From: Cherax quadricarinatus
Lineage: Eukaryota; Arthropoda; Malacostraca; Decapoda; Parastacidae
Direction: 5' to 3'
DNA length: 64,000 nt
NCBI RefSeq assembly: GCF_038502225.1
Contig: NC_091325.1
Location: 26,543,365-26,607,364 of the forward strand
The notes under the pieces were generated by a model that saw only the letters and a list, made by a program, of their open reading frames with translations, was not told where the DNA came from and searched no databases. Shown here in pieces: positions 42,863-52,543 of this stretch. Numbering within the stretch: position 1 is the stretch's first letter; each line of letters starts with the position of its first letter. The position numbers were made by a program, and so were the translations under genes.

Positions 42863-43577
42863 TGTGAAAAATTGCATTTATCTGAATGTAACTAATTATG
42901 TACATAACAGTAAATGATAACAAAGATAATTATTATTTATCAATGTTACATAGACAAGTAGGAATTTGGGACACCTAGGTCGCCAAAAAATGTCCCCCTT
43001 CGATACCTACCACTGTCATAACCACAAGTTGCTCTGGACCTGTTAATTAAATGAAATATACATACACCAGGAATACTGGTAAATATATAAATCTGTGGAC
43101 TGTATATTAAAATAATAAATGGTTATATATATACACAATTACATAACAGAAGGAAAATATATCTTAATATCACTCACCAATTTGACTGGATATTAAGTTG
43201 TATCATACTCAGAAAAAACGTCACTAACTAAATTTATGAAAACACTGGCCAGAATTATACACAAATCTAGAGAGCTTATCTGAGGTTCCTGGAGCTGGCT
43301 TGTCCAGTCGTCTGATATCTCAGGTTATGCAGGAATGCATGTCCAACAATTTCGCCTCCTATTTGAGAGGTGTCAGCCCAATTTTAATCTCTAGAGCACG
43401 AAAATTCCTTCCCATTACACTAACGTTGTATCCAATTCAAAACCAAGATGGCAAGTCACCTCCCCAGCCGCAGGTTTCCCATTTTCGATAACATACTTCT
43501 TTTAAAAATACAATATAGGGCATCTATTTACCTATAAATTACCGTATTTCCGGAAAATATATACAGTATTTTTCACA
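42863..43577 (-). repeat. BEL/Pao 3' LTR
   Basis: Nearly identical to 50543-51256. The ends read TGTGAAAAAT and ATTTTTCACA, perfect inverted complements of each other. The other LTR has TGTGGAAAAT and ATTTTCCACA. Confidence 0.95.
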
Positions 43578-44309
43578 CTGCGGCTGGCCGGAGTTCGTTG
43601 CTAAATGACTCAAATTGCTCATTTGACAATGGTGGGGGACCTGGGTACATATAGGATGTGGCATCCACATGGCGACATATTACACAAGATTTAATCACCC
43701 TTTTTAAACTTTGCCATCCTTGTGGAATCCAGAAAGTTTCCCTAATACAATTTAAGGTATCTTGTACCCCACCATGCATTACATTTTTATGGCCATTTAG
43801 AACAATTAAATTTGTTAGATGATGAGTTTTGGGCAGTAAGATAGGGTGTTTAGCATAATCGTCCAATTCAGCATTTTGTAACCTACCTCTGCACCTAATT
43901 ACATTGTTCTCTAAATAGAGCCCCAATTTCTCTATTATGGAACTTTTCACAATTTTTCTTTCCATCATCAATTTAATCTCACTTCCATAGATTTCCTCCT
44001 GTACCCTCTTTATCCAATATTCAAGAAGATGTGAAAACTTAAATGAAATATTCATCTTGTTTAGAAATTTAAACACCAACTTAGTTACATTGATTAGTTT
44101 GGGTAAAGAAGAATACCTATTTATATCAATGGCTAAGGGAGGACAAACTATTGGAGCGGTGGTCACAGTAATTTCAACAGAAGCAATATACGCCTTTTGT
44201 ACAGGCCAATTAGCTTATTTACCAACCAGCTCAGTCCTTTAAACCATGATACAGCATTTACGAATTTAGCATAAGATAAACCTCGAGACAAGAAATCAGC
44301 TGGATTCTC
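43578..44309 (-). pseudogene. BEL/Pao integrase N-terminal (H2C2) region, truncated
   Basis: On the minus strand it begins ENPADFLSRGLSYAKF (end of RNase H) and continues, after a frameshift near 44170, with WIKRVQEEIYGSEIKLM and LENNVIRCRGRLQNAELDDY. The zinc-binding motif is HKNVMHGGVQDTL...VIKSCVICRH. The frame ends in PPPLSNEQFESFSNEL at the LTR. The rve catalytic core (D,D,E) that normally follows is absent, so new DNA could not be integrated by this copy. Confidence 0.85.
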
Positions 44310-46309
44310 CTCCTGGAGTTTACCTGGAGAGAGTTCCGGGGGTCAACGCCCCCGCGGCCCGGTCTGAGACCAGGCCTCCTGGTGGATCAGAGCCTGATCA
44401 ACCAGGCTGTTGCTGCTGGCTGCACGCAAACCAACATACGAGCCACAGCCCGGCTGATCCGGAACTGACTTTAGGTGCTTGTCCAGTGCCAGCTTGAAGA
44501 CTGCCAGGGGTCTGTTGGTAATCCCCCTTATGTGTGCTGGGAGGCAGTTGAACAGTCTCGGGCCCCTGACACTTATTGTATGGTCTCTTAACGTGCTAGT
44601 GACACCCCTGCTTTTCATTGGGGGGATGGTGCATCGTCTGCCAAGTCTTTTGCTTTCGTAGTGGGTGACTTTCGTGTGCAAGTTCGGTACTAGTCCCTCT
44701 AGGATTTTCCAGGTGTATATAATCATGTATCTCTCCCTCCTGCGTTCCAGGGAATACAGGTTTAGGAACCTCAAGCGCTCCCAATAATTGAGGTGTTTTA
44801 TCTCCGTTATGCGCGCCGTGAAAGTTCTCTGTACATTTTCTAGGTCGGCAATTTCACCTGCCTTGAAAGGTGCTGTTAGTGTGCAGCAATATTCCAGCCT
44901 AGATAGAACAAGTGACCTGAAGAGTGTCATCATGGTCCTTGAAGGTGAGATCCTCCGACATAATCACTCCCAGGTCTTTGATGTTGGTGTTTCGCTCTAT
45001 TTTGTGGCCAGAATTTGTTTTGTACTCTGATGAAGATTTAATTTCCTCATGTTTACCATATCTGAGTAATTGAAATTTCTCATCGTTGAACTTCATATTG
45101 TTTTCTGCAGCCCACTGAAAGATTTGGTTGATGTCTGCCTGGAGCTTTGCAGTGTCTGCAATGGAAGACACTGTCATGCAGATTCGGGTGTCATCTGCAA
45201 AGGAAGACACGGTGCTGTGGCTGACATCCTTGTCTATGTCGGATATAAGGATGAGGAACAAGATGGGAGCGAGTACTGTGCCTTGTGGAACAGAGCTTTT
45301 CACCGTAGCTGCCTCGGACTTTACTCTGTTGACGACTACTCTCTGTGTTCTGTTAGTGAGGAAATTATAGATCCATCGACCGACTTTTCCTGTTATTCCT
45401 TTAGCACGCATTTTGTGCGCTATTACGCCATGGTCACACTTGTCGAAGGCTTTTGCAAAGTCTGTATATATTACATCTGCATTCTTTTTGTCTTCTAGTG
45501 CATTTAGGACCTTGTCGTAGTGGTCCAATAGTTGAGACAGACAGGAGCGACCTGTTCTAAACCCATGTTGCCCTGGGTTGTGTAACTGATGGGTTTCTAG
45601 ATGCGTGGTGATCTTGCTTCTTAGGACCCTTTCAAAGATTTTTATGATATGGGATGTTAGTGCTATTGGTCTGTAGTTCTTTGCTGTTGCTTTACTGCCC
45701 CCTTTGTGGAGTGGGGCTATGTCTGTTGTTTTTAGTAACTGTGGGACGACCCCCGTGTCCATGCTCCCTCTCCATAGGATGGAAAAGGCTCGTGATAGGG
45801 GCTTCTTGCAGTTTTTGATGAACACAGAGTTCCATGAGTCTGGCCCTGGGGCAGAGTGCATGGGCATGTCATTTATCGCCTGTTCGAAGTCATTTGGCGT
45901 CAGGATAACATCGGATAGGCTTGTGTTAATCAAATTTTGTGGCTCCCTCATAAAAAATTCATTTTGATCTTCGACTCTCAGTCTGGTTAGCGGCTTGCTA
46001 AAAACTGAGTCATATTGGGACTTGAGTAGCTCACTCATTTCCTTGTTGTCATCTGTGTAGGACCCATCTTGTTTAAGTAGGGGCCCAATACTGGACGTTG
46101 TTCTCGATTTTGATTTGGCATAGGAGAAGAAATACTTTGGGTTTCTTTCGATTTCATTTATGGCTTTTAGTTCTTCCCGCGATTCCTGACTCCTAAAGGA
46201 TTCTTTTAGCTTAAGTTCGATGCTTGCTATTTCTCTGACCAGTGTCTCCCTACGCATTTCAGATATATTGACCTCTTTTAGCCGCTCTGTTATTCTTTTC
46301 CGTCGCGAC
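44310..46309 (-). mobile_element. LINE-A copy 4, 5'-truncated, inside BEL pol
   Basis: The tail AACTCCAGG (minus) lies at the left edge; homology stops at about 46309 in the ORF2 basic linker. Upstream BEL coding ends at YVQNRV and downstream BEL coding resumes at ENPADFLSRG. Around 20 codons that usually lie between are missing, suggesting a target deletion rather than a duplication. RT is open for over 450 codons. Confidence 0.88.
44343..46309 (-). pseudogene. LINE-A copy 4 ORF2 (RT and C-terminus)
   Basis: Open from the BEL boundary (RKRITERLKEVN) through FADDT (near 45200) to LTFKDH at about 44935. A deletion of roughly 80 bp there removes the segment NIVSIASARKMTGWIMRTFK and shifts the frame. 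It continues MMTLFRSLVLSRLEYCCTLT to the SLVDQALIH end. Both deletion edges carry CCAT, so the loss probably arose by slippage or end joining between short repeats. Confidence 0.85.
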
Positions 46310-47896
46310 TCTGTTTTGTACGTACACAATTTTACTGATTCCATTACGAATCCATTGTAAGGATACCTCATTATCAGGCCAAATTACAGTGTTGCTAATA
46401 TTTATCTCCTGCAACTTATTTCTTATATAATTAGCTAATTTGACACCTACATAAATGGCTGTTAATTCCAACTGAGGTAAGGTACGTGATTTAATTGGAG
46501 ACACTTCAGCCTTAGACATAACAAGAGAAATAACACTATTACATTGAAGATAAGCAACTGCTCCATATGCCAATTTTGAAGCATCACAAAAAATGTGGAG
46601 TACATTTTTCCCATTTGGATTGGCCATGTGGCGTGGGAACTCCAACATCGGATTTTTTTCATAATCACCAATTAATTCATCCCAACTGTTAATGAATTCC
46701 TCAGGTAGAATTTCATCCCAAGCACATTTAAGTTTCCATGCTTCCTGAATTAATAATTTCCCTCTTATAGTAAGGGGTGACACTAAACCTAGTGCATCAA
46801 AACATTTGGAAACTTCAGCAAGCAAAACTCTCTTAGTTAATTTATTGTGCATACTGTAATTATTAGGTTCTAACATTAACAAATCTCTCTCAGTATCCCA
46901 ATTTAAACCCAGTACATTACTACATTTTGGCACTTCATCTCCAGGGTAATCTTTACTTATTTTGTCCTTCAATTTGGACAAATTACTATTCCATTCTCTC
47001 AGAGGCATATTTGCACTTGGCATTATTTTATTAGCCTCTCCATAAGTCATTAACAGTTCCTCTTCAGTTGACGTCACACCCAGGAAATTGTCCACATAAA
47101 ATTGTTTGCTCATTACTTTACTCAATGGACTTCCCGTACGTTTAAGGTGTGCATTTATCTTCGCTTGAAGCAGGAACGGACTGGATGTAGCACCAAATAA
47201 TACGCTCCTAAAGCAAAAGGTTTTCAGAGGGCTAAGTGGGTCACTAGGATTCTCAGGCCATAAGAAGCGAGTACAATCCCAGTCAGCCTCTTGTAAACCC
47301 ACTCTTAGGAAAGCTTTACTTATGTCAGCCGTAAAGGCATAATTTTTCATCCTGAAAGTTAACAAGATATCTCCTAATTTTTCTGTCAACGACGGACCTG
47401 TCATCAAACAGTCATTTAAACTAGGTACATTTTTGTTACTCCTGGCACTACAATTAAACACAATTCTCAGAGGAGTGGTCTTAGAATCCTTCTTCACTCC
47501 GTGATGTGGCAAATAGTGACCATAAATTTTGGCTTGCTCAGGAGGTACCTCTTCTATAAATTTATTAATTAACTGCTCAGCAATTATATCATTATAGGCA
47601 GTTAACAATTCTGATGTCTTACTCAGTTCGCGGAGCTGAGCCTTTAACTGCCCATATGCCATTCTGTAATTAGTGGGCATTTCTGGACGGTTCAGTCTCC
47701 ACGGAAGTCGTACCCAGTATTGTCCAGATTCAAATTTTACATCTTTCAGGTACTGCTCCTGAGTAAAAGAATCGTCTGGACTTTCTTCATTTACATTTAT
47801 TCCAATGCTGTCTAATTCCCACAATTTATGCACTGGCTCAACACCATTCTCTATGGAAGAATTATACTGGGGTACGATTTCATGAGTAAGACACAC
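46310..47896 (-). pseudogene. BEL/Pao reverse transcriptase and RNase H
   Basis: MCLTHEIVPQYN, then the BEL RT leader (YWVRLPWRLNRPEMPTNYRM), PEQAKIYGHYLPHHGVKK, LRIVFNCSARS, and YAFTADISKAFLRVGLQEAD. The active site reads QFYVDNFLG. Connection and RNase H follow: FCDASKLAYGAVAYLQ, LPQLELTAIYVGVKLA, VIWPDNEVSLQWI. The usual YVDD is YVDN here, so a catalytic aspartate is replaced. The frame is open until LINE-A copy 4 cuts it at YVQNRV. Confidence 0.88.
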
Positions 47897-47923
47897 AGTT
47901 ATTATATTTGTAGTTTCCTCTAG

Positions 47924-48202
47924 TCATGAATTATTATTACGAGGAATCCTACCATACATTACATGGCCTCCTGCAGTCTTCAAAAGGGTGACACCACATT
48001 TCTTTACCATACCCTTTACAAAGGAGGCATAATAGTCACTACCTATCAAAATATTTATTGGGGCAACAGAATCATCACTTACACCAGAAGGTGCTAAATT
48101 TACATTATGTGAAAGTCTTTCTGTAGCTTTACTAAGCCCTACTGTAGATATTTTATCTGGAAGTCTATCTACAATTACTGCATTAACACGTTTTTTTCTC
48201 AT
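47924..48202 (-). pseudogene. BEL/Pao protease C-terminal part (DUF1758-like)
   Basis: 92 codons: KRVNAVIVDRLPDKISTVGL...APINILIGSDYYASFVKG. The ILIGSDYY motif is typical of the second half of BEL-type retropepsins. It is offset by one frame from gag/protease at 48183 and from RT at 47896, so two frameshifts isolate it. Confidence 0.8.
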
Positions 48203-49634
48203 TGCCCAACCTGACAGTTACATAAACAGTGTCATACAATTGAGCTCTTTTATCCGAGAGAAAACCAGATAATTTTAAAGTTGTGGGATCTCCCATCTGT
48301 ACTTTCATACCATCAAGACATTTACGTTTTATGAAAGTACGCTGGGATCCCTTGTCCAATAATGCATTTACATTTTTTGATTTATGCCTTTTATCATCAA
48401 TTTTTACCTGTAACACAGATAAGGCTACTTCAGCAAAACCATCATTATTAACATTAGCAGCAATTTTTACATTAGCCACTGTTGTGTCAGGATTATCAAC
48501 ATTATCATTATTATCAACATTATCATATAGACCTTTACACATGACTATATGGTGTCTTCCTTTGTGACATTGATAACAGAAGTTTAATTTGGCATAACAA
48601 TCCTTTACATTGTGATTACCCAAACACCTGATACATCTGTCAAGTTCCTCCAATCTTTCAACTTTATCATTCCATGAATTGTATGCATTGCAATTCTTAG
48701 AAAAATGAGTACCCTTGCAGAAGAGACAATCTCTCTTTTCTTTGACTGGTTTCTTATTAACTGGGCTACTCTTAGGAGGGTACTTATTCTTCTTACCTTG
48801 TGGAGAATCATTATTTCTGATTCCTGCTACTTGATATGCACCTATCCAACTCTTTTTAGGAAATGAAATTTGATTATTACTATTGGGATAATTTCTCCCT
48901 TTGTGAAACTTGACAGATACCTCAGAGTTATTATGTGTTGCATCTTTAAAATGAGTTAGTTGGCTGGTCTGCAACTGCACAATTAATTCTTGTAGACCTA
49001 GTCTTATTTCCTCCAGACCAAAATAACCATTGTGATATTTATTTGAGAGCCATTCAAGTGTTTTACAGCTTAATTTATTCTGTACCATGGCACTCAATAA
49101 ACAGTCTGATTCCTTCAGATTATATTTATTACTTAAAGTTTTGAGAGTGCTCTCCAGTTTAGCTCTAAACTGCTGTAAACCTTTGTAAGTATGATCTGGA
49201 GATTTTAAATTAACAATGATATTCACTAGATCCAACCTACTTTGTTCTATATTACCATAAGTGACCTTCAACAAGTCAACTGCTTCCTTGTAAGAGTCAT
49301 CTACATTGGGAAAGGCTTGTATCAGTATGTGAGCATCTCCTCTTACCTGTCCTTTGAGGTAAAATAATTTAGTTACACAGGCTAGGTCACTCCTGTCATG
49401 CACAGCTGCTTTAAAAATTGACCAAAATTCCTCCCAATTTTCTCCAGGATTAAACAAAGACAAACACAATTCTGGGAGTTTTGGCAAAGACATATTATTT
49501 GTTGGAGTAGACTGACCAACTGCCTGGTTTACACATTTTAATTTATTCAAGGCCTGACTTTTGCAAGAAAGAATCTTTTCCTCTAATTCATAATACTGAT
49601 TAATCATGAGATCTATTTCAGTCTCATCTACACA
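48183..49634 (-). pseudogene. BEL/Pao gag (DUF1759-like), zinc knuckles, protease N-terminal part
   Basis: From 49634 down: VDETEIDLMINQYYELEEKI, LPKLPELCLSLFNPGENWEE, EFWSIFKAAVHDRSDLACVT and VRGDAHILIQAF mark the BEL gag domain. Three cysteine motifs follow (CLFCKGTHFSKNC, CIRCLGNHNVKDC, CYQCHKGRHHIVMC), then the protease site NALLDKGSQRTFI. In BEL proteases this reads D-S/T-G, so the lysine is a likely inactivating change. The frame is open for 474 codons. Confidence 0.88.
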
Positions 49635-49662
49635 GAACTCTCTCCAGGTAAACTCCAGGTAC
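49635..49662 (+). mobile_element. Minimal LINE-A tail insertion (about 28 bp)
   Basis: GAACTCTCTCCAGGTAAACT then CCAGGT equals the last bases of LINE-A (compare 37484-37510). It sits inside BEL gag and throws the N-terminal part out of frame. Nothing else of LINE-A is present. Confidence 0.75.
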
Positions 49663-49893
49663 TAATAAATCTCCTTCATATTTGTTGTAATATAATTTGT
49701 ATGAATCATATCTATTCCCTAAATCATCTAAATACAATTTTAAATCATCAGTATTCACAGTTTCTTGATTCATTAATTCCAAGCACTTATTATATGCCTT
49801 GGTTACATGAACTTTTCTAGCCTGTATTGATGCTTTCTTTACTCTATATTCCATATGTTTGTCTTCTATATTAATTTCTTCATTTTCAGCCAT
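49663..49893 (-). pseudogene. BEL/Pao gag N-terminus
   Basis: Starts MAENEEINIEDKHMEYRVKK (49893) and runs through ARKVHVTKAYNKCLELMNQE to YYNKYEGDLL, where the 28-bp LINE-A tail intervenes. Helical and charged, as in BEL gag N-termini. Confidence 0.75.
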
Positions 49894-50510
49894 GATGCAA
49901 TGTATTAAATTCAACTTTATTAATAACACTGATTACAACTTACAACACTGATACAACTTACCTTTGAATAAATCCTAGCTACTTGAGCTTAGCAATTACA
50001 TGTATAATATAAATTTTAAATGTACATTAATACAAACTTGGCTCATCAAAATTAATATTATACAAATTAATAAATCCTTGCCAGAATTTGGCATAGCAAA
50101 ATTAATATGCACATTAATAATTAGCTACACATGGCTTATCAATTACACATACACTGATATAAATCTTGGCGAAAATTGGCTTATCAAATTAATATTATAC
50201 AAATATAAATCCTTGCCAAAATTTGGCATAGCAAAATTAATATTATACACAATATAATCTTTATCCACACTTGTCTTATCAATTACACATACACTGATAT
50301 AAATCTTGGCCAGAATTGTCTTATCAAATTAGTATTATACAAATTAATATAAACTTAGCCAGACTTGAGCTTAGCTTATCAAAATTAGTATTGTAATTAT
50401 TATAATCCACTACACATTAAGTAAATTTGTGAACTTAACATCCACCTCCTTCTGTCATTTCACATATAATTTTTAAGTAATTAACTAATTAATGACTTCA
50501 CTAATTACCT
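49894..50510. other. BEL/Pao 5' untranslated leader with internal repeats
   Basis: Non-coding, very AT-rich. Motifs like TTGGC(A/T)TATCAAAATTAATA and AATTACACATACACTGATAT recur several times between 50030 and 50400, an imperfect tandem structure of about 90-120 bp. No ORF. Confidence 0.6.
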
Positions 50511-50528
50511 CCGGTTCAAGAAGGACCA
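50511..50528 (-). promoter_or_regulatory. Candidate primer binding site
   Basis: On the minus strand TGGTCCTTCTTGAACCGG lies 14 bases inside the 5' LTR. The plus strand thus ends in CCA, as the 3' end of a tRNA would. I cannot name the tRNA. Confidence 0.5.
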
Positions 50529-50542
50529 ACGGGCAAATTAAA

Positions 50543-51256
50543 TGTGGAAAATTGCATTTATCTGAATGTAACTAATTATGTACATAACAGTAAATGATAA
50601 CAAAGATAATTATTATTTATCAATGTTACATAGACAAGTAGGAATTTGGGACACCTAGGTCGCAAAAAATGTCCCCCTTCGATACCTACCACTGTCATAA
50701 CCACAAGTTGCTCTGGACCTGTTAATTAAATGAAATATACATACACCAGGAATACTGGTAAATATATAAATCTGTGGACTGTATATTAAAATAATAAATG
50801 GTTATATATATACACAATTACATAACAGAAGGAAAATATATCTTAATATCACTCACCAATTTGACTGGATATTAAGTTGTATCCTACTCAGAAAAAACGT
50901 CACTAACTAAATTTATGAAAACACTGGCCAGAATTATACACAAATCTAGAGAGCTTATCTGAGGTTCCTGGAGCTGTTTTGTCCAGTCGTCTGATATCTC
51001 AGGTTATGCAGGAATGCATGTCCAACAATTTCGCCTCCTATTTGAGAGGTGTCAGCCCAATTTTAATCTCTAGAGCACGAAAATTCCTTCCCATTACACT
51101 AATGTTGTATCCAATTCAAAACCAAGATGGCGAGCGACCTCCCCAGCCACAGGTTTCCCATTTTCGATAACATACTTCTTTTAAAAATACAATATAGGGC
51201 ATCTATTTACCTATAAATTACCGTATTTCCGGAAAATATATACAGTATTTTCCACA
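50543..51256 (-). repeat. BEL/Pao 5' LTR
   Basis: 714 bp, matches 42863-43577 with few differences. Ends TGTGGAAAAT and ATTTTCCACA. The high LTR similarity indicates recent insertion. Confidence 0.95.
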
Positions 51257-51763
51257 AACTCAATGCACATAAAAGGCCCTAAAATCTGGAATTCATTACC
51301 TGTGAATATAAAAGAAACACTGTCTGTTTATAAATTCAAGTCTCTTTTCAAAAATCACTTACTCACCCACAACTAAATAAATATTGAATAATTGTATCTC
51401 CTAAATTGTATCTCATAAATGTTTCTCATTATTGTATCTCATAAATGTCTAACCTGTAACCCAATCAAACTTTTTTTTTTTAATACATTACCTAACAGAA
51501 AACTCCATTCTATTGAATGCTCAGCAACACAGTAAATGACCATATGACCTGTCTTTGTAATACTCATTTGTACTAAATTGTTATCTGTTTACAATAATGT
51601 TTTTACCACTGAATATATCATTACTTAGTTAATCTTAAGTTAATTTTAAGCTGCCCATAATGCTCTGCATACAAGCAGCTTCTGGCATGTTGCATTGTAA
51701 TAACTGTATTCCTTTGTACTTCACTGTATCATGTTGAAATAAATAAATAAATAAATAAATAAT
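51257..51763 (+). pseudogene. LINE-B copy 3, right of the BEL insertion, with 3' tail
   Basis: Resumes at AACTC with NSMHIKGPKIWNSLPVNIKE and FKSLFKNHLLTHN then stop. A 3' UTR and an AAATA/TAAA-repeat tail follow at 51736-51763. Confidence 0.85.
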
Positions 51764-51769
51764 TTGAAC

Positions 51770-52210
51770 AGGACCCATAGATACAATACCAGACACAAAA
51801 ATCTCTATGACATTCTCCGTGTCCGGCTAAATCTATACAAAAAATCATTTTTTTTTATTCGCCGGTATTCTCCCGGCCCGGGTCTTTTCCAAGTAGTGGT
51901 GACCCGGCCTTGGCTCCCTATCTGGGGAGTGTCTCGAGACTAAAGTCTCCCATGGGAGGAGGTACAAGTACCTCCTCATCTTTGGGACCAAGTGTCCCCA
52001 GGCCTAGCCACATTCCCCGCCCTCACGGGGCTCGTAGGGAGAAGCTAGGCCTCTGGTCTGCCATCTACCCCGCCTCAAAGGGGCTCGTGGGGATGGCAGT
52101 CTTAAAAGGCCCTAAAATCTGGAACTCTAGAACTGCGGACTCAACCACCATTTTCAAAACTACCGTTAAAAAACATCTTATCTCCCTAACACACCCCACC
52201 ATCAGCTAAC
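51770..52210 (+). pseudogene. LINE-B copy 4 fragment, split by a retroposon
   Basis: Left piece to 51846 reads YNTRHKNLYDILRVRLNLYK. The right piece from 52105 reads ALKSGTLELRTQPPFSKLPL in a shifted frame, ending at 52210. The C-terminal subtype resembles copy 2 (15830-16060). Confidence 0.7.
51847..52104 (-). mobile_element. GC-rich SINE-like retroposon with A-tail
   Basis: About 258 bp of GC-rich sequence inside AT-rich LINE-B, with a T-run (51848-51856) that is a poly-A tail on the minus strand. It contains an internal imperfect duplication, ACGAGCCCC(T/G)TGAGG(G)CGGGG, at about 52015-52045 and 52065-52095 on the minus strand. No clear Pol III boxes and no ORF. It may be a SINE or a processed RNA. 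Confidence 0.6.
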
Positions 52211-52543
52211 TATATCAAAACCACCAATTTATTCTCTTATTCGTATCATACAAGCATCCAAAACAAAATAGACTTACTCTCGGGTAAAGACTTCTACAGC
52301 CACCACGGCCACAGCCTCTATTACTGATGTAGTAGAGGAGGAGTTCTCTTCCGGGGAAAATGTTGGCCTCCTGAAAACAGATGGTGGTGTCTCTTACTCG
52401 GCTATCGAAGACGGAATGCATCCAGTACGAATTGTAACCAACCAAAAGCAAAATAAGTATGTAAGTTTATTCAGGTATACACGAATACAGTTACATTGAT
52501 TATCATACATAACAGCATATGTGTAGGGAACCTAGGATTACCC
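52211..52543 (-). mobile_element. Unassigned sequence ending in a LINE/SINE 3' tail
   Basis: 52211-52465 shows nothing I recognise. 52470-52543 (TAAGTTTATTCAGGTATACA, CATAACAGCATATGTGTAGG) looks like the 3' end of a retroposon on the minus strand, and TAAGTTTATTCAGGTATA recurs at 62164-62181. Confidence 0.4.

Larger units (their letters stand above)
42863..51256 (-). mobile_element. BEL/Pao LTR retrotransposon, internally deleted, with nested LINE-A
   Basis: Two LTRs of 715 and 714 bp (42863-43577, 50543-51256), a 5-bp duplication AACTC, and a primer-binding-site candidate next to the right LTR. Gag, protease, RT, RNase H and the integrase zinc-binding domain lie on the minus strand. The integrase catalytic core and anything beyond it are missing: coding sequence runs straight into the left (3') LTR. 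LINE-A copy 4 is inserted between RNase H and integrase, and a 28-bp LINE-A tail in gag. It is younger than LINE-B copy 3, which it splits. Confidence 0.93.

Noticed and set aside
43300..43491. A 63-codon ORF repeated at 50979-51170 as a conserved small gene
   Set aside because: Both copies lie inside the two LTRs of the BEL element and are on the strand opposite to its genes; conserved only because LTRs are duplicated.
44479..45967. Plus-strand frames repeated beside each LINE-A copy (for example MSSASLKTARGLLVIPLM)
   Set aside because: They are antisense shadows of LINE-A ORF2, recurring wherever LINE-A lies and breaking without consequence.
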